This document shows, piece after piece, positions 12,601 to 23,820 of a stretch of 64,000 nt of DNA. The position numbers were made by a program, and so were the translations under genes. The stretch lies in contig CM018046.1 of the NCBI GenBank assembly GCA_008638375.1, forward strand, positions 1,702,501 through 1,766,500, in the 5' to 3' direction. How positions within the stretch are numbered: position 1 is the stretch's first letter; the number at the start of each line of letters is the position of its first letter. The stretch comes from Nyssa sinensis (taxonomy: Eukaryota > Streptophyta > Magnoliopsida > Cornales > Nyssaceae). The notes beneath the pieces were generated by a model that worked only from the letters and a program-made list of their open reading frames with translations, ran no database searches and was not told the DNA's origin.

Positions 12601-14742
12601 TCGGGCAGCGTGGAGGGGCCCCGGGGATGTGGTCCCTGGGGTTCCATTAGGAGTGGATGGAGGCTCTTCAACGAAAAGTGTAGTTTTGTCATTGGGAATG
12701 GGAGCCGCGTTAGCTTCTGGGATGATGTGTGGAATGGGAATGAGCCGCTCAGGGTGAAATTCCCTTCTTTATATGTTCTGGCTTCGAACAAGGAGGCTAA
12801 AGTTTGTGATTACTTAGAAAGAGCAGGAAATCGGCTTGTTTGGACTCCGCATTTTAGGAGGAACTTTTACGATTGGGAGTTAGAAGAAGTGGACTCCTTT
12901 CTTGGCCACATTTGTAGTTGTCGTGCTATGGAAGGGAGGGAGGCTAAGAGAGTGTGGCTTCCGAATAAGAAGTCTTTTTCTGTCAACTCCTTCTACAAGT
13001 GTCTGTTCGCCTCGGAAGTTCCGCTCTTCCCTTGGAAGACCATATGGCTCTCAAGAGCCCCCCCTAAGGCCTCTTTCTTTGCATGGGAAGCTTCATGGAA
13101 AGCTATATTAACTGCGGATAATCTGAAGAAACGAGGCTTCAACTTGACTAGTAGATGCTATCTTTGTAAGCAGGAAGAGGAAACGGTGGGTCACGTTCTC
13201 ATCCACTGCCCAGTCTCTTGGAGTTGCTGGAACATGATTCTTGCTCTTTTTGGTGTTTCTTGGGTTATGTCGGGTTCCGTCAGGGATCTTTTGTTGGCTT
13301 GGGCAGGGTGCAACCCTTCAGTTGAGATTAAGAGACCTTGGTGTTTGGCCCCTATTTGTTTGTTATGGAGCATTTGGCTTGAACGTAACAAGCATGTCTT
13401 TGAAGAAGTGGAACTTCCCATTCCCATTTTTAAAGACGTGCTTTTGCGTTTATTATTTGTTTGGACTAAAGAGGCTTCCCCTATTAATGTCTCTTCTTTT
13501 GTAGATTTTTTGGGGTCGTTAAGACCTTTGTAAAGCTTTTGGGGCTTTTGCCCTTGTTGCCCTTTTTGGGCTCTTTTATAATATACATCTTTACTTATCA
13601 AAAAAAAAAAAAAAGGTTTCTTGACAGATTAGCTATGTGGAATATTCTCTCTTTTTTGAACATAAAATGATATTTATTTATCCAAAAGGCAGTCTAATTC
13701 TTAAGAACGACATTTTAAACAGCAGGCCCGCAGCCCACTTATTCGATGTTGGATGATGTCCAAGTTCTTTGTGAGCTAACGTTTTAATTTGAATTTTGTA
13801 AAGGTAGAATTCTGTCACGATGAGATGCTCGCTTACCCGTTGGGTGTAATTCTATTGGGTACTTTTGCATTGAAAGTGTGCTAGATTATGGCGAGGCATT
13901 GACAATTGAAGTTAAATTACTAGTGTTGGGTATTACATCGAATCTAAGATATGCATGCTTCTGTTCAATGTTCCTGATTTGGGTCATTAAAAATATGTAA
14001 TTGTGGGCCTTTAGATTGACAATCCAGTCAAGTATTTTTCTGCACTAATGAACAGTAGGAACCAATACTATTGTACCTGACAACCCTACATTAATACTTA
14101 AATGTTTTCTTCAGAATATGGAAGCAACATGGTTTGCATATATACATGAAAGGCTTTTGCATTTTGTGGATACAAATTCATACTCTTTTTTTGGTTTCAG
14201 GTGGCTTTGATAGACGCCTGAGAGAGAATGTTGAGTACCTGGAGGAATTGAAAAGCCTAGCAGAGAAGGTAGGAGTCTCTCACCGGGTTAACTTCATCAC
14301 ATCTTGCTCGACAGCTGAAAGAAACACGCTTCTCTCCCAATGCCTCTGTGTTGTTTATACACCAAAGGTACGATGTTGTTCGATATTATCCTCAAATTGA
14401 TTAAATATGGAAGAAAGAAATCTCATAGGGTATTATTAACAAGTGTAGGATGAGCATTTTGGCATTGTTCCCTTGGAGGCAATGGCAGCCCATAAACCTG
14501 TTATTGCATGCAACAGTGGGGGCCCTGTTGAAACAATTAAGAACGGTGTGACAGGGTTCCTTTGTGACCCCAGCCCACAAGATTTCTCTTTGGCTATGGC
14601 AAAATTCATTCGGGATCCCCAAATGGCAGAGAAAATGGGTGGAGAAGCACGGCAGCATGTCATTGAGTCATTTTCTACCAAGATATTTGGCCAGCGTTTG
14701 AATCGATTTCTTGTTGATATAGCTCGGGGGAAGAGGGACTGA
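636..14742 (+). CDS. ALG2: ALG2, alpha-1,3/1,6-mannosyltransferase; 5' partial, two apparent frameshifts
   Basis: ALG2 adds the second and third mannose to the dolichol-linked N-glycan precursor on the cytosolic face of the ER (GT4 family). Seven exons are visible: 636-752, 4308-4502, 4616-4721, 4836-4984, 5137-5276, 14201-14367 and 14449-14742 (TGA). Landmarks are [16 protein letters not shown], the donor-site motif [16 protein letters not shown] (an EX7E motif) and [16 protein letters not shown]. The usual N-terminal segment before GGAERL is absent. The acceptor just before 636 implies a further exon left of the window, or its loss. Exon 4308-4502 has one base too many near 4437 (TTTGAATG where the family frame needs TTTGATG). 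Exon 4836-4984 has one too many near 4896 (AAGCAGTCTT). Both exon lengths are off by exactly one relative to the flanking splice phases. All other exons are in frame and well conserved. The intron after 5276 has a GC donor and contains a LINE. Read literally the gene would be truncated: it is either a young intron-retaining pseudogene or a functional gene with sequence errors. Family assignment is very secure. Confidence 0.9.
1790..2694. mobile_element. Probable non-autonomous DNA transposon (MULE-like MITE)
   Basis: The left end starts ATAGTTGTCAAAAT and the reverse complement of the right end starts TATAGTTGTTAGTAT, so the termini are inverted but imperfect. Nine-base flanks TTTACAGGC (1781-1789) and TTAACAGGC (2695-2703) match at 8 of 9 positions, as expected of a 9-bp target-site duplication. 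The interior is AT-rich and non-coding, with repeated TACGATAC / GTATCGTA motifs near both ends. Boundaries could be off by one or two bases. Confidence 0.45.
3519..3600 (-). mobile_element. Short 5'-truncated LINE tail, antisense
   Basis: A poly-T run at 3519-3528 is followed by GGTAAGTAAGAAG, then sequence whose reverse complement (GGGCTTCTTTATATATAC...) closely follows the 3' end of the LINE at 8757-13613 (GGGCTCTTTTATAATATAC). The motif TAAGTTTATCTATA occurs on both sides (3488-3501 and 3605-3618), consistent with a target-site duplication. It is therefore a separate, severely truncated insertion of the same or a closely related LINE family, in the opposite orientation. Confidence 0.7.
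5651..5754 (+). mobile_element. Short tRNA-derived SINE
   Basis: About 100 bp with a head near TTAGATGAGTTGGG (box A-like), a box B-like GGGTTCAACTCTCACC and a tail TTACCTATC followed by eight A. AAGTGCC flanks it on both sides (5641-5647 and 5755-5761), consistent with a short target-site duplication. It lies in the long ALG2 intron. Confidence 0.6.
6609..7018. repeat. Tandem duplication, 2 x about 204 bp
   Basis: The segment starting TTTTTAATTGAGCACACA at 6609 recurs at 6813 and stays nearly identical to CCATTAAATACTT. The period is 204 bp. Differences are a handful of substitutions, so the duplication is recent. It lies in the large ALG2 intron and has no credible coding content. Confidence 0.85.
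8779..9444 (+). CDS. LINE ORF1 C-terminal remnant
   Basis: An open frame of 221 codons begins 22 bp after the LINE 5' junction. The product has a repeated Gly/His/Gln-rich motif (GPHGMGQ occurs twice), basic segments and an acidic, Ser-rich tail. This resembles the low-complexity linker of plant L1 ORF1 proteins. The N-terminal domain and the CCHC knuckle normally expected are missing, consistent with 5' truncation. The ATG is simply the first one available and is probably not the original start. Confidence 0.6.
   Translation: MKRWGFKGHSNTQHIGPHGMGQQQGHSINHQLGPHGMGQFKKGRFPIRGMGQTFKKRAVANGMTKGSLNLSQRNEKFKGAQLEIHEPRSGHSFEHGADKLQIHVHNSEHSDVATGKGAMTASEHRDASTGQGTLMANGDATHDSETEQRKGRLEKQHVQVEDSSDGHESELSSMADECEFLRYLEGKYSSVPPQYNLGAGCSFSADEESASAQGMNMLTSE
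9891..13533 (+). pseudogene. LINE ORF2 polyprotein (endonuclease, reverse transcriptase, zf-RVT), broken
   Basis: The order is AP-endonuclease-like region (about 9900-10600, containing [20 protein letters not shown] and later SDHHPIML), reverse transcriptase (10912-12432; [33 protein letters not shown], catalytic FADDT, LGLPPSA), and a C-terminal zinc-binding region (12451-13533; [18 protein letters not shown]). Lesions seen directly: TGA where the family has Trp in the endonuclease N-terminal motif (about 9903), frame changes near 10310, 10490 and 10880, and a TAG at 12430-12432 in place of the Trp codon of the expected LVAWNKI motif. The RT core itself is one open frame of 506 codons. No active enzyme is expected from this copy. 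Confidence 0.9.
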
Positions 14743-16077
14743 GAGTATCCAATACAGCATGGCGACGATGATGTTCATTTGCATGGACTCCGAAGGATTT
14801 CTGGAAACTGTGAGGACAAGATTGTCCCTAGATTTTTCTCATTTGTAGTGCACATGTTCAGGGTATGTGCTCATGTTAGGGAATGAATTTTGAAGAATTG
14901 ATTATAAAAAATTAGTTTGTAATTTGGGTGTTTTATAAATAATATGTAAAAGTGATTTTATTATTGAAAGTTGGAAACCGTGGAATGGAATAATCTAGTT
15001 GAACTGTAATTTTGGAAATTTCTTAAATTAATATTTTTTCTTTCAAGATTTATTGGGTACCAAACAGAGCTTTAATGCCTTCCAGTATTGGATTGGGTGA
15101 GTCAGCCCATAATAAAATGGGAAAGTCAAAAGGAAAATTTGAAAAAGAATTATAATCTAACACTTTCCACTTCCTTCTTATGCCATTGTTTGAAATCAAT
15201 ATTATTGAAAGTCTCATTCTTTCAACTTAATAAATAAATATTTTACTCTTTCATTGCATTTTGTCAACATTGTTTTGGAATTCACTACTGTAGAAATTTA
15301 GGGACATATCAGTAGTTTTAAATTTGAAGGCCATAAGTATTAATTGATATATAGTATAAATTTCCATATAATTAGAATTTTCACTTGAAACAGTTTTTTA
15401 TTTTTTTTACAACGATCCATGTTTGGTATGTAAGAAAGGAATGGTCGTTCTAAGGAAATGAAATAGAAAATGAAATAAAAATGGACATGTAATGAAATCA
15501 GAATTACTTATCTAAGTCAAATGAATACTTTGAATGGTTTTTAATGGAATGATTATTTCATAAAATATGTAATCTCAATCATACTAAATAAGAACCAGAA
15601 ATGAGAAAGTTAGAATAAATATTTCTAAAATACTCATTTTACTGTACCTAAACATCACTCGTGTTGGGAGAGATTGACTTTCGTCCATACTCCATACCTA
15701 GCTTGTATACTTTTTGAAGTCAATATTGATATTTTTTATTTCTATTAGAGGAATTCTTCTTGCCTTCGTTAGGGTCTTAATGGGCACAATAGTCAACTCA
15801 AAAATTTAAAAAAAAATGTTCTAGATATTAGTTCCTCTGAATTTGCTTTACACTGCCCATGAAATGTATGTGTATGACAGATCTAGAGTATAAGTATAAG
15901 GGGCAAAAATATAAAATTTAAAATTTTAAGAGTCTCTTAAAAAAATAAAAATAAAATTGAGGGACTCTTAAATCCTAACTTTTTTTAAAAAAAATCTATA
16001 TAAAATAAGAAATTAAAAATCAAAATTTCAAAAATTTGTGAACCATTGCCCCCTAATCCCATGTAAATCTCACATCG

Positions 16078-16181
<104 letters not shown>

Positions 16182-17179
16182 GAGGAGGAGGAGTGGCATC
16201 CATGGTCAATTCAAATATTTATCTCATTACCACCATCTTAGATGTTTACATGTGGGTCCGGTTCTATAAAATTAGAGGCCTAAAATTGATAACTTTAAAT
16301 GAGACATTTTTTTTGAATATTAATGTAAATTTTTTTACTTTGTTTCCTATTATATTATATTTACTTTTTGTAATATAAAATTTAACTATTTTTCAATAAA
16401 AGAGAGATATACATTGAATAAAACTCTAATAATAGAGTTTTTACATAAATTTTTTATCTAAATAAATAAAAATAAAAGATTAACAGTAGAATACGAATAC
16501 AATCCTATTAATATAATTAAATATATTTTATAGAGTCTTTATAGCCCTTTTTGTAGAATTAGATTTTTATTAATTTTAAACTTCTAAATTGATTATACTA
16601 TAAATATATAAAATCAGGGAACATTTTGTAAAATTAGACTTTTACTAACCTTTCAGTTCTAATTTGATTATAGTATAGATACATAAAATTTGAGGATCTC
16701 TTTAGGTGGGCGTAAAGTGATTGTTTTGTTGGCTTTATAATCGAGTCGGCCGTACTTATACGTAAATAAAATATATGAATAAATTTATAAATATGTAATG
16801 CTTAAAATAGTCTCGTACGTATAAACAGGTTCAGAATATTCCTAATGAATCATTTAAAAAACAAAACCAGTCTTGCTTGGATCTCTTCTTTTAACATTGG
16901 TAAGCAAAATTTTTTTTATTTTAAATTTGAAACACAAACATAAAAGAAGCACAAAATCAAAGTAAAAAAAAAAAAACATTGGAAATGGAGAAAGAGGAGG
17001 GGGGGATGAGATTAGATCTACTTTACAGATGATCACAATGAATGGCTTTATAATCACTTTTCAAAGTACGTATTATATATTACTTGAATAACGAACATTC
17101 CTAACGTTAACACAAGTCTTATCTCCCCAATGCTTGCTTTTCATTTATGCCTTTACATATTAATTTAAACTTTGTTCTT

Positions 17180-17180
<1 letters not shown>

Positions 17181-17246
<66 letters not shown>
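17181..17246. repeat. Composite microsatellite (GT)n(GA)n
   Basis: GT units 17181-17203 run directly into GA units to 17246. This is the same TG-to-AG order as the repeat 1 kb upstream. Confidence 0.95.
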
Positions 17247-17247
<1 letters not shown>

Positions 17248-19610
17248 AATTTGATTGTTGGGTTTTTTTAGAATTTATTTGGAGGGGAAGATGTTCATAT
17301 GAACACATGATATCACACCTAATCGTCGATCAATATATGGCCCCCTTTCCAAAATCAAGGTGAATTTCAATTTTGTACTTATAAAAAGAAAACCAATAGC
17401 AAATTTTTTTTTTTTGAAATAATGACTAATAAATTATGTTAAAGAATATAATAATAAAGTTACACCACCTTTAATAACTTAAGTTTTTAAATGAATTAGT
17501 GATATATCATGATATCAGAGCAAATAAAAAATTCTGGGTTCAAACTTTATTGTTACCGTAATAATATGAATTAATTCACGTGTAGATTCTAACTTGCAAT
17601 ACACGAGAATGAATCTCTCAAAGACAGCAGCAATCATTAAAATTTTGTGATGAAATAGGTATAAATAAAGTCACCATAACATCATTTTTCTTTCAAAATA
17701 TATTACGGACGCTTTACGTAGTTTTATTCGTGTTCATTTGATTTTTATGTTTAAAAGCGAAATGATACATGTATCTCTCCATATTTTATGTCGACTTTCA
17801 AACTAAAAGTTTAAAGTAAAAGGAGTAAAATTGTGTAATTTATCTATTTTTAGAGGTTATATTATACAGAAATTTATGTGGTTAGAATTTCAACCAGACA
17901 GCTCTTTTTGTGAAAGGATAAAACATGCTATACATTCAAACAAACATTTGGTCAATATAATCGGACAGCATTATGTTCCCTTAACAGTACAATCCATATT
18001 GCCAAATTGTTTGATTGTTAATAAAATAGTAACTTTTCAAGTAGGCTTTGATGAGATTCACATAATTGGTCACACTTGCTTTGCAGTTGCAATCAACATA
18101 GACATTAGATAAAGAGAAGAGGTGAATAATAGAAAAGTGTTTGATTAAAGTGTCGGTTTTTTGAATTTGCTTCCAATCTGAACCCAACTTAGAGGGATAA
18201 GAATGAAGAGAGGGAATGACTTTGGACCTTGACCATGCTTTTCTTCCTTAAGAAGATCTTGTAAGAACCTCTTTACAGAAAGCTTGGCTCCTCTTCCCCC
18301 GACCTCCTCCCATACCCATTTTTTTTTAGAGACTGAAAAAGAGATTTGTATATGCATATACAGTTGTTTTATATATATAACAAGAGAGAGAGAGAGAGAG
18401 AAAGAAAGAGAAAGAGAAAGGGAAAATTATTGATTGGAAATAGAATCACCATGTGCCCGCTGTGTCGTTTTAATGGTATTATACTATTGTTCTATAGTCA
18501 TTGAAAAGTGTGTTACACGGTCCTAGTGGTAGCCTGATAGGCTAATCTCATTCAAAATGTTTTTCCTGTTATGTCATGTTTGTTGGGACATGCATTTTTT
18601 TTAAGTGAACTATAACACACGTGATAAAATATTATTTAAAAAACATATTGTAACATTATAATCCAGTCCTACTAAAACGATACCTCAAAAAACCCTTAAG
18701 GACAACTTGAGTTGGGTGGATTTTGACATAAGAGAGGGAGTTCTCTTATTTGAGCCTTGCAACTCCTTTGGGACAGTAGCAGACCTAGACCAGTAAAGGA
18801 CAACAATATAAAAAAAAAAAAAAATTAAAAGGGTTTTTTATGGCAACATGAAAATCTTTGGAGAGGGTAACTTCAAAAAATATTAAAAATAAGGGTAAAA
18901 ATTAAAATTTTCAAGAATTTGGACGGCATAACCCCTAGACAACATGAAAGGCTACCGTTGCCTGAAGCCACTCATCCGAGGGGGGGAAAATCTCGCAAAA
19001 GGATTTAGTAAGGGCTCTAGGTTTACGATCGAAAATTGCCATTGGTAGAATCAATTACTGGGTCGTAAAAAAAAAAGAAAAAAAACCTGGAAAGAGGGCA
19101 AATGAGGTTGTTTTGGTGTCTCGTTATTCCAAGCATATTTCTTTGCTTAAAGAGAGGTTAGGCTGGAAGGAATAAAGCTAAGGAGCAGACAAGAACAGAG
19201 ATTAAAGCTTTAAAGCAAAAACTGCTTGGCCACAATGGCCATTGGCAGCCAAAGCAGCAAAATAGCGAACCAAATGCTGACAACCGACCAGGAGCAGGAG
19301 CAGGGGCAGGTAAGAAAATAAAAGGACAGTCGGCTAAGAAGACCAAACAGTGGGACGATTAGTCACTGCTCACAACCGGTAGCTAGTCAGTGGGCAAAAC
19401 GTTTGTCCACGACCCGTACTAACCTTCGTCCGACTCTGACCCCAACTGAGAGAGGAAATGACAAAATGCACGTAAAAATCGAGGGCCGAAGCTCAGGGCT
19501 CTCCATTCTATTCCTTCTTTACTCTCACCTGATGCATTGTTTAAGCTGCTCAACCGTGCAATCTGATTGGACTTTACAACATGTGGACACAGCTCATGTT
19601 ATTAATTAAT

Positions 19611-19860
19611 GAGTAGTGTTATTCATATTACAAAATTTTATCAAATTTTTTTATTTGTTAATGTGATTGTTCGAATGTTAATCAATTAAGCTTCTTAGTA
19701 TATACAGGTGCTAGTCAATTAAGCTTTTTACTAGTTAATTAAATCTTTTGGACTCACCTGACATGACTAGCACCAAGAGACTGAATTCACTAGCACCAAG
19801 AGCAGCCATGTCAGCAAGTAAATTTTTTTAGTAAAATGTTAAGGAAAGGATAGCATTACT
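19611..19860. mobile_element. MULE-like MITE, copy 1
   Basis: The element begins GAGTAGTGTTATT and ends GGATAGCATTACT, an inverted terminal match. It is flanked by ATTAATTAAT on both sides (19601-19610 and 19861-19870). The interior shares CTAGTCAATTAAGC, GGACTCACCTGA and ATGACTAGCACCAAGAG with the copy at 50039-50261. It has no coding capacity. Confidence 0.75.
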
Positions 19861-20935
19861 ATTAATTAATAAGAAGAATGTTAGGGTCAATTTTGAGTAA
19901 AAGAATTTGTGATCTGATTTGTACGTGTATTGTATATGTATGTGTTATATACGAATGACAATCACTCATGAGTCACCTTAACATTTCTCTATTAATAATT
20001 TCCTAGTTGAGAGTTTCTCTAGTCTAAACCCCACGTCTAACGACAGAGACTTCTGGCATACTAAGTTTAAGTATTTTATGTCTTTTTTATGATTTAAAAA
20101 GTGTGTTATGGAGTCGGTGTACATGCTCAAGATTTGTTCTTTAGTCTTTTTCTAACAAATTGCAATAAATATCGATCTTGAAATCGTTGAGGATAAGTTG
20201 AAGGAACTTGTTCTCATTGCCAAAACACTTAGCAAAGTAAAGTAAATCGCAATAACAGTAGCATGGTATTATCGTCTCATTGAATTATTTTTCACTACCA
20301 AGACAATAATGTCTTTTAAGACAGAATTATGCAATTGTACCAATTGTTTCAATTGTTTTATATCATTTTGACAGTCAAATTATTGTTATTAGGGTTTCAA
20401 AACAAACCAGCAATGGCAGATTTAGAAATAACACTGAGGAGGGAAAAAGTATAATTTAAAGAAGATCTTTAATGCAGAACAGAAACTTGAAAAGAAAATC
20501 GAACACGTCAAATTTGTTAGTAACAAAGTAACATAAGACTCCTCACTTAATAAGAGGAAATAATTTTCTAAAATTTATAATTAATATTTATTGATAAAAA
20601 AAAAACAAAATGATAATGACCTATTACATTATATTTATAATGCTAAAATACTCATTTTTTGATTAGTAAACAAAAACTCTTATTTTTATACTAATCTTAC
20701 TACAATAAAGTTTCATATTATGATAACGATCAACTTCGGGCTTTTGAGTAATTGAAAATGATCTTTTGAATTTCTTGGAACGATCAAAATGCTTTTGGAA
20801 ATATGATTCTTTTAGCACGTAGTCTCAAACTACTGTCGACGAACTTACACATGACTTATAAGTAGGGCTTACAAAAATTACAAGATAACAAGTGTAATAA
20901 TGTAAGAAAATTAAACTACGATTAACATTATGTGC

Positions 20936-21400
20936 AATCGTACAATTACACCGATATTTTTTGGGGCTTTTTATATTTACACTAATATTTTTTAAAATTT
21001 TTAAAATTATACCGACCTCTTTTATTTTACATGACAATATACAAATACTCATCTCTAATCAAATTTGTTAATCAAAATTACAAAATTGTTCCTCTTTTTT
21101 TTTTTTTCAATTTTGACCAATTTTTTTAACTTTTTTAAAATATTTTTTTTTAGTTTATATAAAAATAAATTAAAAGTAAATAACTTATTTCTATTTTATA
21201 TAAAAAAATAAATTTAAGGTTTTAATCAATATTTATTTAAAAAAATTAGGCAAAAATTTAAAAAATTGAAAAAAAAAACTTGAAAGTGAAAGTTTTGTAT
21301 TTTGAAAAAAAAATGATTGAAAAAAAGTATTTATATATTAAGGAATAAAATAAGAAAAATAAGTATAGTTTCAAAATTTTCAGACAAAATGAGTACAAAT
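20936..21400. mobile_element. AT-rich fold-back type element, related to 53273-53761
   Basis: The interior 21102-21260 (CAATTTTGACCAATTTTTT, then AAATTTAAGGTTTTAATCAA) closely follows the reverse complement of the interior of the element at 53273-53761. The two copies therefore belong to one family in opposite orientation. The ends here are diverged and I cannot fix them to the base. Non-coding. Confidence 0.45.
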
Positions 21401-21933
21401 ATTAAAAAAAAAATTTTAAAAAATATAATATAATATAATTTAATCAAAATATAATTATATTTAAATAGTAAAAAAAAATTATCAAATATAGCAATTAGCG
21501 TGAATTGGATTATTCGTATAAAAAAAAATCATCGGCTTGCGAAGATCATCATGAATGATTTGATTACTCGCATTCTTGAAAGCGAGATGAAGGGAAAAAT
21601 TTGATTTGATGGTTCGTGATTCGTCAAGATCTTTTGAATGAATCACTACCATTGGATCTTCTACTGATATAGAAAAACCCAATGATATCAAGCCACGTGG
21701 CATATTACCACACATCCTACGGGAGGCCCAATTGCATCACCAAGACAGGTGGGTCCAACATGTCGTCATAGGTCAAGACCAATTGTTTAATGAAAACAAC
21801 TGTTTATGTCTGTTAACGACGTGTATATATAGAAGACCACTCCCCAACGGTTTTCAAATACACAAACGTACTCACTCATATATGCAGACATTTTCCGTTA
21901 GTTAACGGCAAAACATGACGGCGTAACGTCCTC

Positions 21934-21940
21934 TATAAAT
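21934..21940 (+). promoter_or_regulatory. BRX TATA box
   Basis: TATAAAT in the context CTCTATAAATATATAAACCCC, followed about 30 bp later by a pyrimidine-rich stretch. It is the best TATA box upstream of the BRX start codon and fits a transcription start near 21965. Confidence 0.55.
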
Positions 21941-21964
21941 ATATAAACCCCAAGATGTGCTCTG

Positions 21965-22466
21965 TTCTTGTCTGTAATGCTCACTTGTTGAGATATTTAT
22001 ATATAGGCATATCGATATATATGTATATATAGTAACGTAAAACCTGGAGCCAAGATTCCGAAACTTACCGTTTTTAAAAATCTCCCAATCGAATTCAAAA
22101 AAGCCGCCGGAATGTCGCCGGCTCTTTTTTCGGCGGAGATTCTTTCTCTAAATTCAGCAGAAGTCCGAAGATATTTTTTCTAAATCTGGTGGAAGCGTGA
22201 CGTCTCAGTTGATTCTCTGAAGCTAAATCCAAGGGATTTTTTGCTGCTCATCATTTTTCAGTGTGCCGGTTAATTGATCGGCTTCTTCGTTGATCTGTTC
22301 CGGAAAGATCTAGGGTTTTTCTACTGTGTTTGGAGTTGAAAAGGGGACTGAAAGAGGGAATAACAATCATATACCAATCGACATTGAAGAGGTTTACTGG
22401 CTTTTGAAGTGCTTTAAATTTGTTTCAGAGACTTTGCATGACAGAACAGAGAGGTTAAGGTAACAT

Positions 22467-22518
<52 letters not shown>

Positions 22519-22914
22519 GTATACATATATATATTATATACACACACAAAAGCACAAAATCTATACTGTATTGAGCTCTGTTTTAATTGTTGTTATGTTT
22601 CTGTTTTAATTTGAACAGCATTGTAAATCTGACATGTTTCAAGTCGATTTCGAATTGAAACTTGAAACTGATTTTGTATCATTTGGATTTTTTCCGACAT
22701 TTTTATTCATTGTCTGTGTGTGAAATTGATTAAACTTTATGACTTGTTTATCTGTTTATGCGTTTCAGTCATTTCTATATGGAAATGTACGGCGAAAGAG
22801 AGATTAGACATTCAACCATATTTCTTATATTTGTCATTTCAGTTCTTTTTTTGAAGGTCCCAGGAGTAGAAGTCATATGCAGGAAATGGTTTGAAGATTT
22901 GTCTTGGAGTGCTT

Positions 22915-22951
<37 letters not shown>

Positions 22952-23820
22952 AAGAGAAGAGGTCATTTTCTCTTAGGACCATAGGTGAGTCCTTTTCGGA
23001 TAATAATGTACATGGCTTTGCAAAGAAGGACCAGTCATCCATTTCAATTTTTGCTTCTTTTGTCTCTGCGTCATTTCAGCAAACGCTTTCAACACTCGAC
23101 ACTCCGTTAAAGCGCTTGGTCATTGGCTCGAGTTCGATCATCGCAACAACGAAAAAAAAAGATTCTACTCTATTCCAATTTCCTCTCTCTTCTTTCTCTC
23201 TCCATATATGTAAATATTAATGGCGAAAACCTTGAAGGGTAAAGATTGGTGTGATATGATGAAAAGAAAAAGGAATGGATTATTTTAATGAATTCGTCAG
23301 AAACTTCGGCTTAGAGAAATCCCATTCTTTATTCTTTTTTATTCAGCCTCTGTACATTAAAGCACGCACACACTACACTCATATATGTGTGTGACCACTT
23401 TCAATTATTGATTTAATTATTTAAATCATTTCAGTTCCTCTGATCCCGAGCTCCCTCTCGCTTTCCTCTTTTTTTCCTTTGCTTTCGTGTCTCTATACAT
23501 TCGTTTGGTTTCAGGAAAATGAATGAATTATTTTCCTCAGGAATTTCTATTTTCTATCCCCTTTTTCTTTCCCCGCTACCAAACACAGCGGATTATTATA
23601 TTCAGAAAGTTTTTTCTACGAAATAGCTCGCCCAAGGATGTCTCCGGAATGTTTTTATTTTCCGCTTTGTTGACCAAATCTACCCTTTCAAAATTCTGTC
23701 CTATCGTAATTGAATGAGTATATATAATTTTCTTATTAACAAAAATGTTCATTCTTGGTTGTTTGGCAGGTGAAAATAGAAAAACAGAAAGGAAAAAAAG
23801 GGAAACAGTAAGAAGGAAAA
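21965..23820 (+). other. BRX 5' leader with intron(s)
   Basis: This region is inferred to be transcribed. A good donor (AAG then GTAACA) lies at 22459/22460, and an acceptor (TTGGCAG) ends at about 23769, just before the coding exon. Between them lie an (AC)n(AT)n run (about 22484-22520) and a (GA)n run (22915-22949). The proximal leader contains small upstream ORFs. Other internal exons are possible. Confidence 0.5.
22112..22183 (+). CDS. Candidate upstream ORF in the BRX leader
   Basis: An ATG at 22112 opens a 23-codon frame ending in TAA at 22183, within the inferred first leader exon. A second, 6-codon frame (MTEQRG) starts at about 22439, just before the leader donor site. uORFs of this kind can lower translation of the main frame. 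Their use here is inference only. Confidence 0.3.
   Translation: MSPALFSAEILSLNSAEVRRYFF

Larger units (their letters stand above)
8757..13613 (+). mobile_element. L1-type LINE retrotransposon, 5'-truncated, inactive
   Basis: A 4.86-kb insertion is flanked by a perfect 13-14-bp target-site duplication, (A)GGTTTCTTGACAG, at 8743-8756 and 13614-13627. It ends in TTACTTATC plus a poly-A run, the usual signature of target-primed reverse transcription. It encodes the C-terminal part of an ORF1 and an ORF2 with endonuclease, reverse transcriptase and C-terminal zinc-binding domains. ORF1 lacks the N-terminal RNA-binding part, so the copy is 5'-truncated. Several stops and frameshifts make it non-autonomous. 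It sits in the sense orientation inside an ALG2 intron. Confidence 0.93.

Noticed and set aside
17480..17600. TGATATCAGAGC resembling an LTR primer-binding site, with a nearby box B-like GGGTTCAAAC
   Set aside because: No LTR upstream, no internal retroelement coding region, and no target-site duplication or A-tail for a SINE. Left as unresolved.
19158..19609. Possible gene fragment in a GC-balanced patch
   Set aside because: Frames are short and contain simple CAGGAGCAGG repeats. No family features were seen on either strand.
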